DNA from: Microscillaceae bacterium
GTDB taxonomy: Bacteria > Bacteroidota > Bacteroidia > Cytophagales > Microscillaceae
Direction of reading: 5' to 3'
Length of the DNA: 43,431 bases
NCBI GenBank assembly: GCA_025455045.1
Contig: JALONJ010000009.1
Coordinates: forward strand, 1 to 43,431
Shown: positions 33,624 to 40,661 of the stretch, piece after piece
How positions within the stretch are numbered: position 1 is the stretch's first letter
Layout of the letters: each line of letters opens with the position of its first letter
Translations under genes and position numbers: made by a program
Notes under the pieces: model-generated
Seen by the model: the letters and a program-made list of their open reading frames with translations, nothing else
The model's database searches: none
Told to the model about the DNA's origin: nothing

Positions 33624-33649
33624 GAATAAGCAAAAATTTTATGTAAAGA

Positions 33650-34885
33650 TTAAGGAATCAACAAAGACGAATCGCCGTAACTTAGGAATCGGTAATCGTT
33701 TTCAAGAGCTTCTTGATACACCTTTCGCCAATCATCGCCGATAAATGCCGCTACCAATAGAATAAGCGTAGTATTGGGCAAATGGTAGTTGGTAATCAAA
33801 CCTTTACAAATTCTAAAAGTATAACTCGGAAAAATAAAAATTTCGGTTTCGCCAATCAATTCTTCCCATTCTTGATTTTTCATATATTTCAAAATAATCT
33901 CAAGCGATTTTTCCAAAGGAGGAAGCTCGTGATTTTCAAACTGATAAGGGTACAATTTTTCAATGGAAAAAGGAATCAAATTGCCCTTAGTCTTAGGCAA
34001 AGGATTTTTCATCAGCTTTACCCCGTACCAATACAAACTTTCCAAAGCTCGCATTGAGGTAGTACCTACTGCTACTATTTGTTTGGGGTTGGCAAGCAAA
34101 TTTTCTAAATTTTTGCGCGTAAAAATCAACTGTTCCGAGTGCATCGGATGCTCAATTACCTTGTTGGTTTTGATAGGTTGGAAAGTTCCGCCGCTTACGT
34201 GCAAGGTAAGAAAGTCTTTTTGTATTCCCTTTTTTTCCAAATTAGATAATACGTCTTCGGTAAAGTGTAGTCCGGCGGTGGGAGCGGCTACGGCTCCGGC
34301 TTTTTCGGAATATACCGTTTGATACTGAGTTTTGTCTTGCTCGGTAGTTTTGCGTTTGATATAAGGTGGCAGAGGGATTTCGCCAAATTTAGTTACAATA
34401 TCCACAAACCGCCACTCGGCATTGTTCCAACTCAATTCCACCCGTTGTGCTTCGCGGTCGAGCAATTTGGCTTCGAGTACAACTTCCTGATTATCAATGA
34501 TTAAGACTTGTTTCAAAATTTCTCCATCTTTCCACCGGCGTTTGTTGCCAATCAGACACCGCCATACGGTTTTTTGATTTGCCAACATTGCCGTACTTAC
34601 CAGCTTGGGTTCTTCGGGTTGAATCAAAAAAACTTCAATCAATGCCCCCGTAGGACGCGAAAAGTGCAAGCGTGCCGGAATCACTTTGGTATTGTTGAAA
34701 ACCAACAAGGTCTTGGCAGGCAAAAAGAAATGAAGTTTGTAAAAACGACTATGGGCAAATTCGCCTTTTACATACACTTGCAGTTTGGCATCATCACGTT
34801 TATCCAAAGGAAACTTAGCAATTCGGTCTTCAGGGAGTTCATAACTAAAATCAGCCAGATTGATGGCAGGTATATTTTTAGGCAT
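33650..34885 (-). CDS. queA: tRNA S-adenosylmethionine ribosyltransferase-isomerase
   Basis: This cytoplasmic enzyme moves the ribosyl part of S-adenosylmethionine onto 7-aminomethyl-7-deazaguanine in tRNA to make epoxyqueuosine. The product is 411 residues, longer than the roughly 350 of Escherichia coli but usual for Bacteroidota. Signature segments are present: INLADFSYELPEDRIAKFP near the start, FNNTKVIPARLHF, EKAGAVAAPTAGLHFT in the centre, VGTTSMRALES, and NYHLPNTTLILLVAAFIG near the end. A TGATTATCA core at 34488-34496 lies within the gene and encodes IIDN. No other queuosine gene is in the window. Confidence 0.96.
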   Translation of the reverse strand: MPKNIPAINLADFSYELPEDRIAKFPLDKRDDAKLQVYVKGEFAHSRFYKLHFFLPAKTLLVFNNTKVIPARLHFSRPTGALIEVFLIQPEEPKLVSTAMLANQKTVWRCLIGNKRRWKDGEILKQVLIIDNQEVVLEAKLLDREAQRVELSWNNAEWRFVDIVTKFGEIPLPPYIKRKTTEQDKTQYQTVYSEKAGAVAAPTAGLHFTEDVLSNLEKKGIQKDFLTLHVSGGTFQPIKTNKVIEHPMHSEQLIFTRKNLENLLANPKQIVAVGTTSMRALESLYWYGVKLMKNPLPKTKGNLIPFSIEKLYPYQFENHELPPLEKSLEIILKYMKNQEWEELIGETEIFIFPSYTFRICKGLITNYHLPNTTLILLVAAFIGDDWRKVYQEALENDYRFLSYGDSSLLIP

Positions 34886-35054
34886 TGTTGTTCATTTTTA
34901 AATAGTCGGCAAAATAAGCCTCTAATTTGGAAATCAAAAATAGAAAAAAATATTATTTTTTTTTAATATAATAACCTTACTTCAATGAAGTTTGTGATTC
35001 TGATTTTTGAATTAAATTATAAACCCCTGATTATCAATGAATTATAAAAATTGC

Positions 35055-35096
35055 AACCCAGCCTTCAGGCTGTAGGAGGCATAGCCTAAAGGCTGT
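35055..35096. repeat. Two small AGCCT/AGGCT hairpins
   Basis: CAGCCT-tc-AGGCTG (35059-35072) and AGCCT-aa-AGGCT (35083-35094) stand side by side. They resemble the GCAGGCT hairpins at 14004, 14820, 37977 and 38066 in sequence theme but not in flanks. Confidence 0.6.
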
Positions 35097-35182
35097 GGTA
35101 CATTCCATTTGTCAAAAGTCAAAGATTATCAATTACTTACAAAAACTACCCGAATTATTGTAAAACCATAAGCTCATAAAAA

Positions 35183-35313
35183 TCAATAGTTCGGACAGTT
35201 TCTAGTTTCTAGTTATTTACTAAGTATCTGATAGTCAGCTCGTTACATAAAATATTTAAAATAGCATAACTAGCTGATAATCAATTACTTATAAAAACTG
35301 CCCGAAGTATTGA
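35183..35313. mobile_element. Paired-palindrome element with terminal inverted repeats (family B)
   Basis: TCAATAGTTCGGACAGTTT (35183-35201) and AAACTGCCCGAAGTATTGA (35295-35313) are terminal inverted repeats, 17 of 19 bases matching. Inside are a variant core TGATAGTCA (about 35229-35237) and an exact TGATAATCA (35275-35283), joined by ATAAAATATTTAAAATAGC-like sequence. It is the cleanest copy of the family also seen at 20060-20221, and is non-coding. Confidence 0.78.
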
Positions 35314-35341
35314 AAAATAATGTGAGATTAAAATACAAAGC

Positions 35342-35371
35342 AAAAAAAAAGCCCCGCAAGAGGCTTTTTTT
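35342..35371 (-). terminator. Terminator of the rpsU-xerC-hpf operon
   Basis: AAAAAGCCCC and GAGGCTTTTTTT form a GC-rich stem with GCAA-type loop, with A-run on one side and T-run on the other, so it can work in both directions. It lies about 55 bases past the hpf stop. Confidence 0.85.
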
Positions 35372-35425
35372 GATAACCAATTGATTATCAACTATTTACA
35401 TATAGTTAAATAAATTTTTAAAGGT

Positions 35426-35728
35426 CTATTTAGCCATTAGTTTTTCTTTATGTTTATGAATTTGTCTTCGCAAACTCTCTATGGCTTCATCGGCGGCGGC
35501 TTCAAATGAGGTATTTTGGGCTTTGGCAAACAAAGTTGCGCCCGGAACGCCTATTTTCATTTCCACTACTTTATTTTCGCGGCTATGTTCGCCTTTGTCG
35601 AGTTTCAGAAAAACCTCCCCTTCGGTAATGCGGTCATAAAATGTGTCGAGTTTATCGCTTCTTTTTTGGATAAAGTCCAACAATTTGACATCAGCATCGA
35701 AGTGGATAGAATGAATTTGTAATTTCAT
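35426..35728 (-). CDS. hpf: Ribosome hibernation-promoting factor, short form
   Basis: The product is 100 residues, the short Hpf/RaiA (YfiA) type without the C-terminal dimerisation domain. The beta-alpha-beta-beta-beta-alpha order is visible: MKLQIHSIHFDAD, helix LLDFIQKRSDKLDTF, ITEGEVFLKL, ENKVVEMKIGVPGATLFAKA, then helix FEAAADEAIESLRRQIHKHKEK. It binds the decoding centre of the 30S subunit and silences ribosomes in slow growth. It is the last gene of rpsU-xerC-hpf, 33 bases after xerC, with a strong terminator after it. No palindromic repeat separates these genes. Confidence 0.94.
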   Translation of the reverse strand: MKLQIHSIHFDADVKLLDFIQKRSDKLDTFYDRITEGEVFLKLDKGEHSRENKVVEMKIGVPGATLFAKAQNTSFEAAADEAIESLRRQIHKHKEKLMAK

Positions 35729-35761
35729 AAAATTAAGTTTTAAAGGTTAAACCAAAAAAAA

Positions 35762-36646
35762 TTAAGCTTTAGGGTGCGCCTGTTCAAACACAGCTTTGAG
35801 TTTGTCAAGCGTATTGTGTGTATAAATTTGCGTAGCACTCAGACTCGAGTGTCCGAGCAAATCTTTGACTGCGTTCAAATCCGCACCTTTGTTGAGCAAG
35901 TGCGTGGCAAACGAATGGCGAAGGGTATGCGGACTTTTTTTGTCTTGAGTGGTAGCATAAGCCAAATATTTTCGAACAATTTTATAAATCAAACTTGGAT
36001 AAGCCGGTTTGCCCTCATCGGTCAAAACCACAGCTTGATTAAACAAATCATTGCCAAAAGTTTGATTGCGACTTTTTTCATATTCTTGCAATACATTGAT
36101 TAATTGTTGATGAATCGGAATAATTCGTTCTTTGTTGCGTTTGCCCAATACTTTGATGGTTTTTTGATAAAAATCAATATTTTTCCATTGCAACCCCAGC
36201 AACTCAGAGAGCCTGATTCCGGTTCCGTACAAAATTTCTAAAACCAATCTATCGCGCCAATGATAAAAGTCATTCTCAAAGGGGAATTGGTCAAAGAGCC
36301 GCAGGAGTTTGTCTTCTTCTACAAAATCGGGCGATTTTTGGGTGGTTTTGAGGGGTTTGAGGCGTAGCGTGGGGTTTTTGCTTATCTCACCTTTTTTGAG
36401 CAAAAATTTATAAAAAGATTTGAGGGTCGCAATTTTGCGATTGATAGACGTAGGATTAAATTCGTTTTCGGACAATTCGACGACCCACGAGCGCAACATT
36501 TCAAAGCTCACAACTTGGAGGTCTTTGAGTTCATAAATTGTCCATAAATGTTCTTGGAATTGTTGAAGGTCGAGTTCATACGAAGTAAGGGTATGAACGC
36601 TGTATCTTTTTTCGTATTGTAGATAGCTTAAAAAGGTGTCAATCAT
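35762..36646 (-). CDS. xerC: Tyrosine recombinase XerC
   Basis: The product is 294 residues, full length. The N-terminal SAM-like core-binding domain covers about 1-85 (TFLSYLQYEKRYSVHTLTSY). The catalytic domain has R145 (GTGIRLSELLGL), K169 (VLGKRNK), H240 and R243 (PHTLRHSFATHLL), H266 (LLGHSSLSAT) and nucleophile Y275 (QIYTH), so it is intact. It resolves chromosome dimers at dif with a XerD partner not present here. Its place between rpsU and hpf is the conserved Bacteroidota housekeeping context, which argues against a mobile-element integrase. A hairpin 8 bases upstream of its start (36655-36693) could affect translation. Confidence 0.94.
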   Translation of the reverse strand: MIDTFLSYLQYEKRYSVHTLTSYELDLQQFQEHLWTIYELKDLQVVSFEMLRSWVVELSENEFNPTSINRKIATLKSFYKFLLKKGEISKNPTLRLKPLKTTQKSPDFVEEDKLLRLFDQFPFENDFYHWRDRLVLEILYGTGIRLSELLGLQWKNIDFYQKTIKVLGKRNKERIIPIHQQLINVLQEYEKSRNQTFGNDLFNQAVVLTDEGKPAYPSLIYKIVRKYLAYATTQDKKSPHTLRHSFATHLLNKGADLNAVKDLLGHSSLSATQIYTHNTLDKLKAVFEQAHPKA

Positions 36647-36654
36647 ATATTAAA

Positions 36655-36693
36655 TTAGTGTTAAAATTCAGCTTAGCTGATTTCTAACACTAA
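36655..36693 (-). promoter_or_regulatory. Hairpin just upstream of xerC
   Basis: TTAGTGTTA and TAACACTAA (36655-36663 and 36685-36693) form a perfect 9-base stem, with TCAGC-tta-GCTGA forming a second stem inside. On the minus strand it ends about 8 bases before the xerC ATG and has no T-run. It could mask the ribosome landing site or protect the processed operon mRNA. Confidence 0.55.
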
Positions 36694-36727
36694 GATAACA
36701 TATATAAGTAAAAAACAAAATATCTGT

Positions 36728-36922
36728 TTAAATATTTTCAGAATCGCGCAATTTTTGGCGATAGGCGGCACGCAAAACTACATTGCGTTTTTTGATAGAG
36801 GGTTTTTCAAAATAACTGCGTCCGCGAAGCTCTTTCAATACACCGGTTTTTTCAAATTTCTTTTTGAATCTTTTTAAGGCTTTGTCAATTGATTCGTTTT
36901 CCTTAATTTGAACGATAATCAT
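36728..36922 (-). CDS. rpsU: 30S ribosomal protein S21
   Basis: The product is 64 residues from the ATG at 36922. It begins [19 protein letters not shown] and carries the basic [26 protein letters not shown] segment typical of S21. A longer frame to 36985 adds only low-complexity residues from the AT-rich leader and is rejected. S21 lies on the platform of the small subunit near the anti-Shine-Dalgarno region. It is the first gene of rpsU-xerC-hpf. The tRNA and tuf genes that often follow this trio in Bacteroidota are absent here. Confidence 0.95.
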   Translation of the reverse strand: MIIVQIKENESIDKALKRFKKKFEKTGVLKELRGRSYFEKPSIKKRNVVLRAAYRQKLRDSENI

Positions 36923-36974
36923 ATCTAAATTTTTTGCTTTTGGGTTTGTTTTTAATAGTTTTTTTAACGGATTG

Positions 36975-37006
36975 CAAAATTGCAAAAAAACTTCTTTGAA
37001 AGCAAG
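36975..37006 (-). promoter_or_regulatory. Candidate promoter of rpsU
   Basis: On the minus strand CTTG (37006-37003) is followed after 20 bases by CAATTTTG (36982-36975), one mismatch from the TAnnTTTG -7 box. The spacing fits the Bacteroidota promoter pattern (TTTG, about 19 bases, TAnnTTTG). It lies about 50 bases upstream of the rpsU start. Confidence 0.4.
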
Positions 37007-37035
37007 TATTTTGCTTAATTCTTAGCAAGTTTTTT

Positions 37036-37043
37036 TATCTTTG
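37036..37043 (+). promoter_or_regulatory. Candidate -7 box upstream of aat
   Basis: TATCTTTG matches the TAnnTTTG consensus. A TTTTGC upstream has a spacing of about 22 bases, slightly long. The aat start is 169 bases downstream with a palindromic repeat (core 37091-37099) between, so the assignment is tentative. Confidence 0.3.
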
Positions 37044-37082
37044 AAGATATTTAACTTGGCTCTTGAAAACAAGACTAAATCA

Positions 37083-37108
37083 TAAACAATTGATAATCAG
37101 CATTTTAT
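37083..37108. repeat. TGATWATCA palindromic repeat
   Basis: The core TGATAATCA is at 37091-37099 with AAACAAT before and CATTTTATA after, in the divergent gap between rpsU and aat. Confidence 0.75.
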
Positions 37109-37211
37109 ATATTTTTATAACAATATGGTAAAAAGCTGGGCGAGCTTGACGCAATCCAAACTTTGGAACTAGAAGCCAACAAACTATTGTAAAACTACTA
37201 AACAACCGCCG

Positions 37212-37922
37212 ATGGCATATTATTTTTTGAGTGAAGAACTTTGGTTTCCGTCCGTAGAGCGCGCCGATGCCCACGGAATTTTGGCAATTGGCGGCGATTT
37301 ATCTCCCGAAAGGCTTTTATTGGCGTATCGTTCGGGTATTTTTCCTTGGTTTTCCGAAGGTGACCCGATTGTGTGGTGGTCGCCCAACCCACGCTTTGTG
37401 TTGTATCCCGAAAAACTGTACATTTCCAAAAGTATGCGCCAGATTTTGCGCCAAAACCGCTTTATGGTTACTTTTGACCAAGATTTTCGCGGGGTTATCA
37501 GCCGTTGTCAAGGTAGCAAGCGGGTCGGGCAAAACAGCACTTGGATAACCCAAGAAATGCTAGAGGCTTACTGTCATTTGCACGAATTAGGCTATGCCCA
37601 CTCGGTAGAAGTCTGGCAAAACAATGAATTGGTAGGCGGCTTGTACGGGGTATCGTTGGGCAAATGTTTTTTTGGCGAGTCAATGTTTACGCAAGTAAGC
37701 AATGCCTCCAAAGTTGGGTTTATTACGCTGAGCGGATATTTGCAAAAATTGGGCTTCCCTCTGATTGATAGTCAAGTATATACGCAGCATTTAGAAAGTT
37801 TGGGGGCGGAAGAAATCCCTCGTCGACAGTATTTGCAAGAATTATCCGCTTGTTTGGAAGGTGAGACCCGACAAGGTAGTTGGGCTGACTTAGCAAATTG
37901 GGCAGAAAATAAAACGGCTTGA
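37212..37922 (+). CDS. aat: Leucyl/phenylalanyl-tRNA-protein transferase
   Basis: This cytoplasmic enzyme adds Leu or Phe from aminoacyl-tRNA to proteins with N-terminal Lys or Arg, marking them for ClpAP. The product is 236 residues, the family length. Typical blocks are FPSVERADAHGILAIGGDLSPERL, AYRSGIFPWFSEGDPIVWWSPNPR, the GGLYGVSLGKCFFGESMFT core, and GFPLIDSQVYTQHLESLGAEEIPR. No clp gene is near. It is followed by GCAGGCT-hairpin repeats at 37977-38088. Confidence 0.96.
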   Translation: MAYYFLSEELWFPSVERADAHGILAIGGDLSPERLLLAYRSGIFPWFSEGDPIVWWSPNPRFVLYPEKLYISKSMRQILRQNRFMVTFDQDFRGVISRCQGSKRVGQNSTWITQEMLEAYCHLHELGYAHSVEVWQNNELVGGLYGVSLGKCFFGESMFTQVSNASKVGFITLSGYLQKLGFPLIDSQVYTQHLESLGAEEIPRRQYLQELSACLEGETRQGSWADLANWAENKTA

Positions 37923-37976
37923 GTGTTGCCCTCGGAGTTTTTGAAAATCTCCACATCTTTGCAGAAAAATGGTAAT

Positions 37977-38116
37977 GCAGGCTAAACAGCCTGCGTTACA
38001 ATATGGTTCTTTATCCATTTTCAGGAAACTTCAGCTTTATCGCACGCCTAAACGACTTGGCGGGGGCAGGCTAAACAGCCTGCGTTACAATATTTCATAA
38101 ACTATTGATAATCAGC
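37977..38116. repeat. Two GCAGGCT hairpins and a TGATWATCA palindrome
   Basis: GCAGGCT-aaac-AGCCTGC followed by GTTACAATAT occurs at 37977 and again at 38066, 89 bases apart. In reverse it matches the GTAACGCAGGCT...AGCCTGC units at 14004, 14820 and 14915. A TGATAATCA core is at 38106-38114. Confidence 0.75.
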
Positions 38117-38137
38117 TAATTATACAATTCCCAATTC

Positions 38138-39643
38138 TCAATTCAATCTTGTAAACCAACTGCCAAAACTCAACATTTCTAAGGGATTGGTAGCTTTGAT
38201 TTTGCCGGTCATAAAAGCCTCTTGCGCATTGGCTCTCCCTAACTCAACATCTTCATAGATTTTGGCTTCGGTTTCTACCAAGCATTTGGCTTCGCCTAGC
38301 AAACCTTCCAAGACCTCTACCCTGCCTTGCTCTATCTTGACTGTAAATTGCCCACCCGTATCACCTTCTAAATCAAAATGAAATATGCCCGAATAATTGG
38401 CTATTTTGTGGCTTTTGGCGCGCTGGACAAGCGATTGAATAATTTGGCGGGCTGTATAATGGGGGTTTTTGGGCTGATTAGCGGTTTCGCTATTGAATTG
38501 TATATCATCAACAATCATTTTGCTCAATATTTCGCGCATAATTTCTGAACTTCCACCGCCAATCGTACCAATTCGTGTATCACGATACATTCGCGCTATT
38601 TTGTAATCTTCAATAAATCCATATCCGCCAAAAAACTGCAAACACTGGCTCATCACTTTATCCGAGAGTTCAGTACCCAAAAGTTTTGCCATAGATGCTT
38701 CTTTGACGCAGTATTTGCCGTCATTGTGCAAGCGGCAGACATAATACACAAATTGCTTGATAGCTTCTATTTCGGAGGCAATATCCACAACTCTATGTCT
38801 CAGCACTTGAAATTGGTTGAGCTTGCGATTGAACGCCGAGCGTTGCGACATATACTCGAGCGCGTAGTTGAGGGCAAACTCCGAACCGGCTACTCCCCCG
38901 ATGCCCATAATCAGTCGTTCCAATTGGAATTTTTCCATAATATAATAAAACCCGCGATTTTCTTGCCCCAACAAGTTCTCAACCGGAACGCGCACATTGT
39001 CCAAGGATATTTCGCCGGTATCGGAGGCGTGCCAGCCTAACTTGTTCAAATTTCGGGCAGATACGCCCGGCGTATCCCGCTCTACGAGTATCAAGCTAAT
39101 ACCCCCAGCTCCGGCTTCGGGGTTGGTTTTGCAAGCTACAATGATATAATCGCTATACACACCATTGGTGATAAAAGTCTTAGAACCATTGATAACATAC
39201 TCATTATCAATGCGTTGGGCTTTGGTACGAATGTTGGCAACATCTGAACCGGCATTGGGTTCGGTAATTGCCAAAGCTCCAAGTAGTTCGCCTTTGATGC
39301 TAGGCATTAAGTATTTTTGTTTGAGATACTCCGAGCCTTCGGCAAGCAAGTGCGCTCCTGTCATATAGAGAGTTACACCATTGGAAGCCCCAAAACCACC
39401 CGAATTGACCCTTGCCAATTCTTCCAAATAAACTACGGTATAAAAAAAATCTAAATTCAATCCGCCATATTCTTCGGGATAATTTAAACCCCAATAACCC
39501 ATTGCGCCCATTTTGCGCCAAATCTCTTTGGGAATGTACTCGTTTTTTTCCCATTCATCAATAAAAGGGCTTACTTCTTTGGCTAAAAATTGGCGAAGGC
39601 TTTGACGAAAAGCCTCGTGTTCTTCGGTGAAATAATAACTCAT
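38138..39643 (-). CDS. Acyl-CoA dehydrogenase fused to a C-terminal SCP2-like domain
   Basis: The product is 501 residues from the ATG at 39643 (MSYYFTEEHEAFR). The ATG at 39679 adds leader-like residues. The first 385 residues are a full acyl-CoA dehydrogenase: FAD-binding segment ALAITEPNAGSDVANI, then NGSKTFITNG, then the helix with LERLIMGIGGVAG. The catalytic base is probably E242 of LERL, as in isovaleryl-CoA and long-chain types. The usual glutamate in the YEG position is replaced by glycine (IGGGSSEIMREIL). Residues about 395-501 resemble an SCP2 lipid-binding domain: GIFHFDLEGDTGGQFTVKI, ANAQEAFMTGKIKATN, then LEMLSF. The fusion suggests the enzyme holds a bulky or long acyl chain. 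No other beta-oxidation gene is near. Confidence 0.88.
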   Translation of the reverse strand: MSYYFTEEHEAFRQSLRQFLAKEVSPFIDEWEKNEYIPKEIWRKMGAMGYWGLNYPEEYGGLNLDFFYTVVYLEELARVNSGGFGASNGVTLYMTGAHLLAEGSEYLKQKYLMPSIKGELLGALAITEPNAGSDVANIRTKAQRIDNEYVINGSKTFITNGVYSDYIIVACKTNPEAGAGGISLILVERDTPGVSARNLNKLGWHASDTGEISLDNVRVPVENLLGQENRGFYYIMEKFQLERLIMGIGGVAGSEFALNYALEYMSQRSAFNRKLNQFQVLRHRVVDIASEIEAIKQFVYYVCRLHNDGKYCVKEASMAKLLGTELSDKVMSQCLQFFGGYGFIEDYKIARMYRDTRIGTIGGGSSEIMREILSKMIVDDIQFNSETANQPKNPHYTARQIIQSLVQRAKSHKIANYSGIFHFDLEGDTGGQFTVKIEQGRVEVLEGLLGEAKCLVETEAKIYEDVELGRANAQEAFMTGKIKATNPLEMLSFGSWFTRLN

Positions 39644-40632
39644 ATTTATTTTTAAATTTTTGAATTGGCAAATTTTCAAATTATGATTTTAATTCAATTT
39701 CGGGCTTTTGATTTTTACATTTATCATTCATAAAATATCAAAATCCTGTTTTTGAATGTTCTAAAATAAAGCATAAGAAAATCAAAAAGAAGAATAATGG
39801 AAAATATTTTCATTAAAATATTTTCCTAAAGTTGATGAAGGCATAAGAATTATCAAATGATTTAATTTGAAGGTGTACTGATGTGCTAATTAAAAACCTG
39901 ATTATCAGGTAATTACAAAATATAAACTCTTCAATATGTGTGAAAGTTTTTAAAAGTTAATTTATTGAAATACATAACTACTTGACAATCAGCAAGTTAC
40001 ATAATTTAGATTAAAAAACATAACTTGTTGATAATCAGCTAGTTAGCTATTTTTAATAATTGGAAAATTAATTTTGTTACACATATTGCTCTTAAGTTGT
40101 TTTTTAATCGTTCCTATGCTTTTAAATCCAGTTTTTGAATATTTAAAAATCGTTGCGTGATTATGTAATAGTAAAATAGACCAGCAATTCTCACTTTGTT
40201 ATATCTAACTTAGACAGTACAAACGGATTAAATTCTTCCCCCCGTTTTTGACTATAATTTGAGGAGATTATTTACCTAAATTTGGGCTTGACTATGAAAA
40301 ATATGAAAACAAATTTTGATTACCAAATTTGGTTTAATAAAATCTCTTAAATATTTGATTATCAATAGATTATGGGTGTATTTTTTAATAATCAATGGGC
40401 AATTTATTTCTCAATAAATAGGGTGCATTTCAAATTTACGCGGTTTCTATTGCCTCACCCTAGCCCTCTCCGAAGGCGAGGATATAAGGTGGTAAATTTG
40501 AGATGTACCCCAATAAATACTTCATTCTTTTTGGTCTGTCAAGGTAGCAGTATGATAAAAACAGGGAGAAGAAATTTTGGCTTTTGAACTGCCTTAGATA
40601 GAGATATTCAGAAGCAATTTTGCCCAAGTTGC
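39644..40632. other. Large intergenic region next to the CRISPR array
   Basis: This is the longest gene-free stretch outside the array. It contains exact cores TGATTATCA at 39899-39907, TGATAATCA at 40029-40037 and TGATTATCA at 40356-40364. A variant TGACAATCA is near 39984-39992, forming a pair with the 40029 copy. The family A element lies at 40421-40510. The phrase GTGTACTGATGTGCTAAT near 39871-39889 recurs elsewhere. Apparent reading frames at 40372-40587 run through these repeats and are not accepted. Confidence 0.6.
40421..40510. mobile_element. Short inverted-repeat element (family A), non-coding
   Basis: GGGTGCATTTCAAATTTAC (40421-40439) and GTAAATTTGAGATGTACCC (40492-40510) are terminal inverted repeats with two mismatches. 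The centre holds the CACCCTAGCCCTCTC-type arm and a matching GAGG. Compared with the 3299-3386 copy the centre is inverted, meaning the element lies in the opposite orientation. Confidence 0.75.
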
Positions 40633-40661
40633 GTTTCAATTCCAATAGGATCAATTAAAAG
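40633..40661 (-). repeat. Degenerate terminal CRISPR repeat (leader-distal)
   Basis: This copy differs from the other 41 at two positions (GGATC for GGTTC inside, and G as first base). Read on the minus strand it ends in ATTGAAAC. Degeneration of the oldest, leader-distal repeat is usual. Confidence 0.9.

Larger units (their letters stand above)
34886..35425. other. Intergenic region packed with repeats
   Basis: In order it holds a TGATTATCA core (35028-35036), small hairpins (35059-35094) and a half-copy of the family B element. The half-copy is an AGATTATCA core near 35124 with AAACTACCCGAATTATTG after it. A full family B element (35183-35313), a terminator (35342-35371) and a further TGATTATCA core (35382-35390) follow. 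No gene is seen. Confidence 0.7.

Noticed and set aside
35314-35425. tRNA genes expected downstream of hpf
   Set aside because: I looked for cloverleaf-like arms and a TTCGANTC loop and found only a terminator and a palindromic repeat.
35762-36646. XerC-like gene as a phage or island integrase
   Set aside because: Conserved placement between rpsU and hpf, intact housekeeping-type sequence, and no att-like direct repeats or phage genes.
40372-40587. Plus-strand frame of 71 codons before the CRISPR array
   Set aside because: It reads across a TGATTATCA palindrome and the family A inverted-repeat element, and the product is low complexity.
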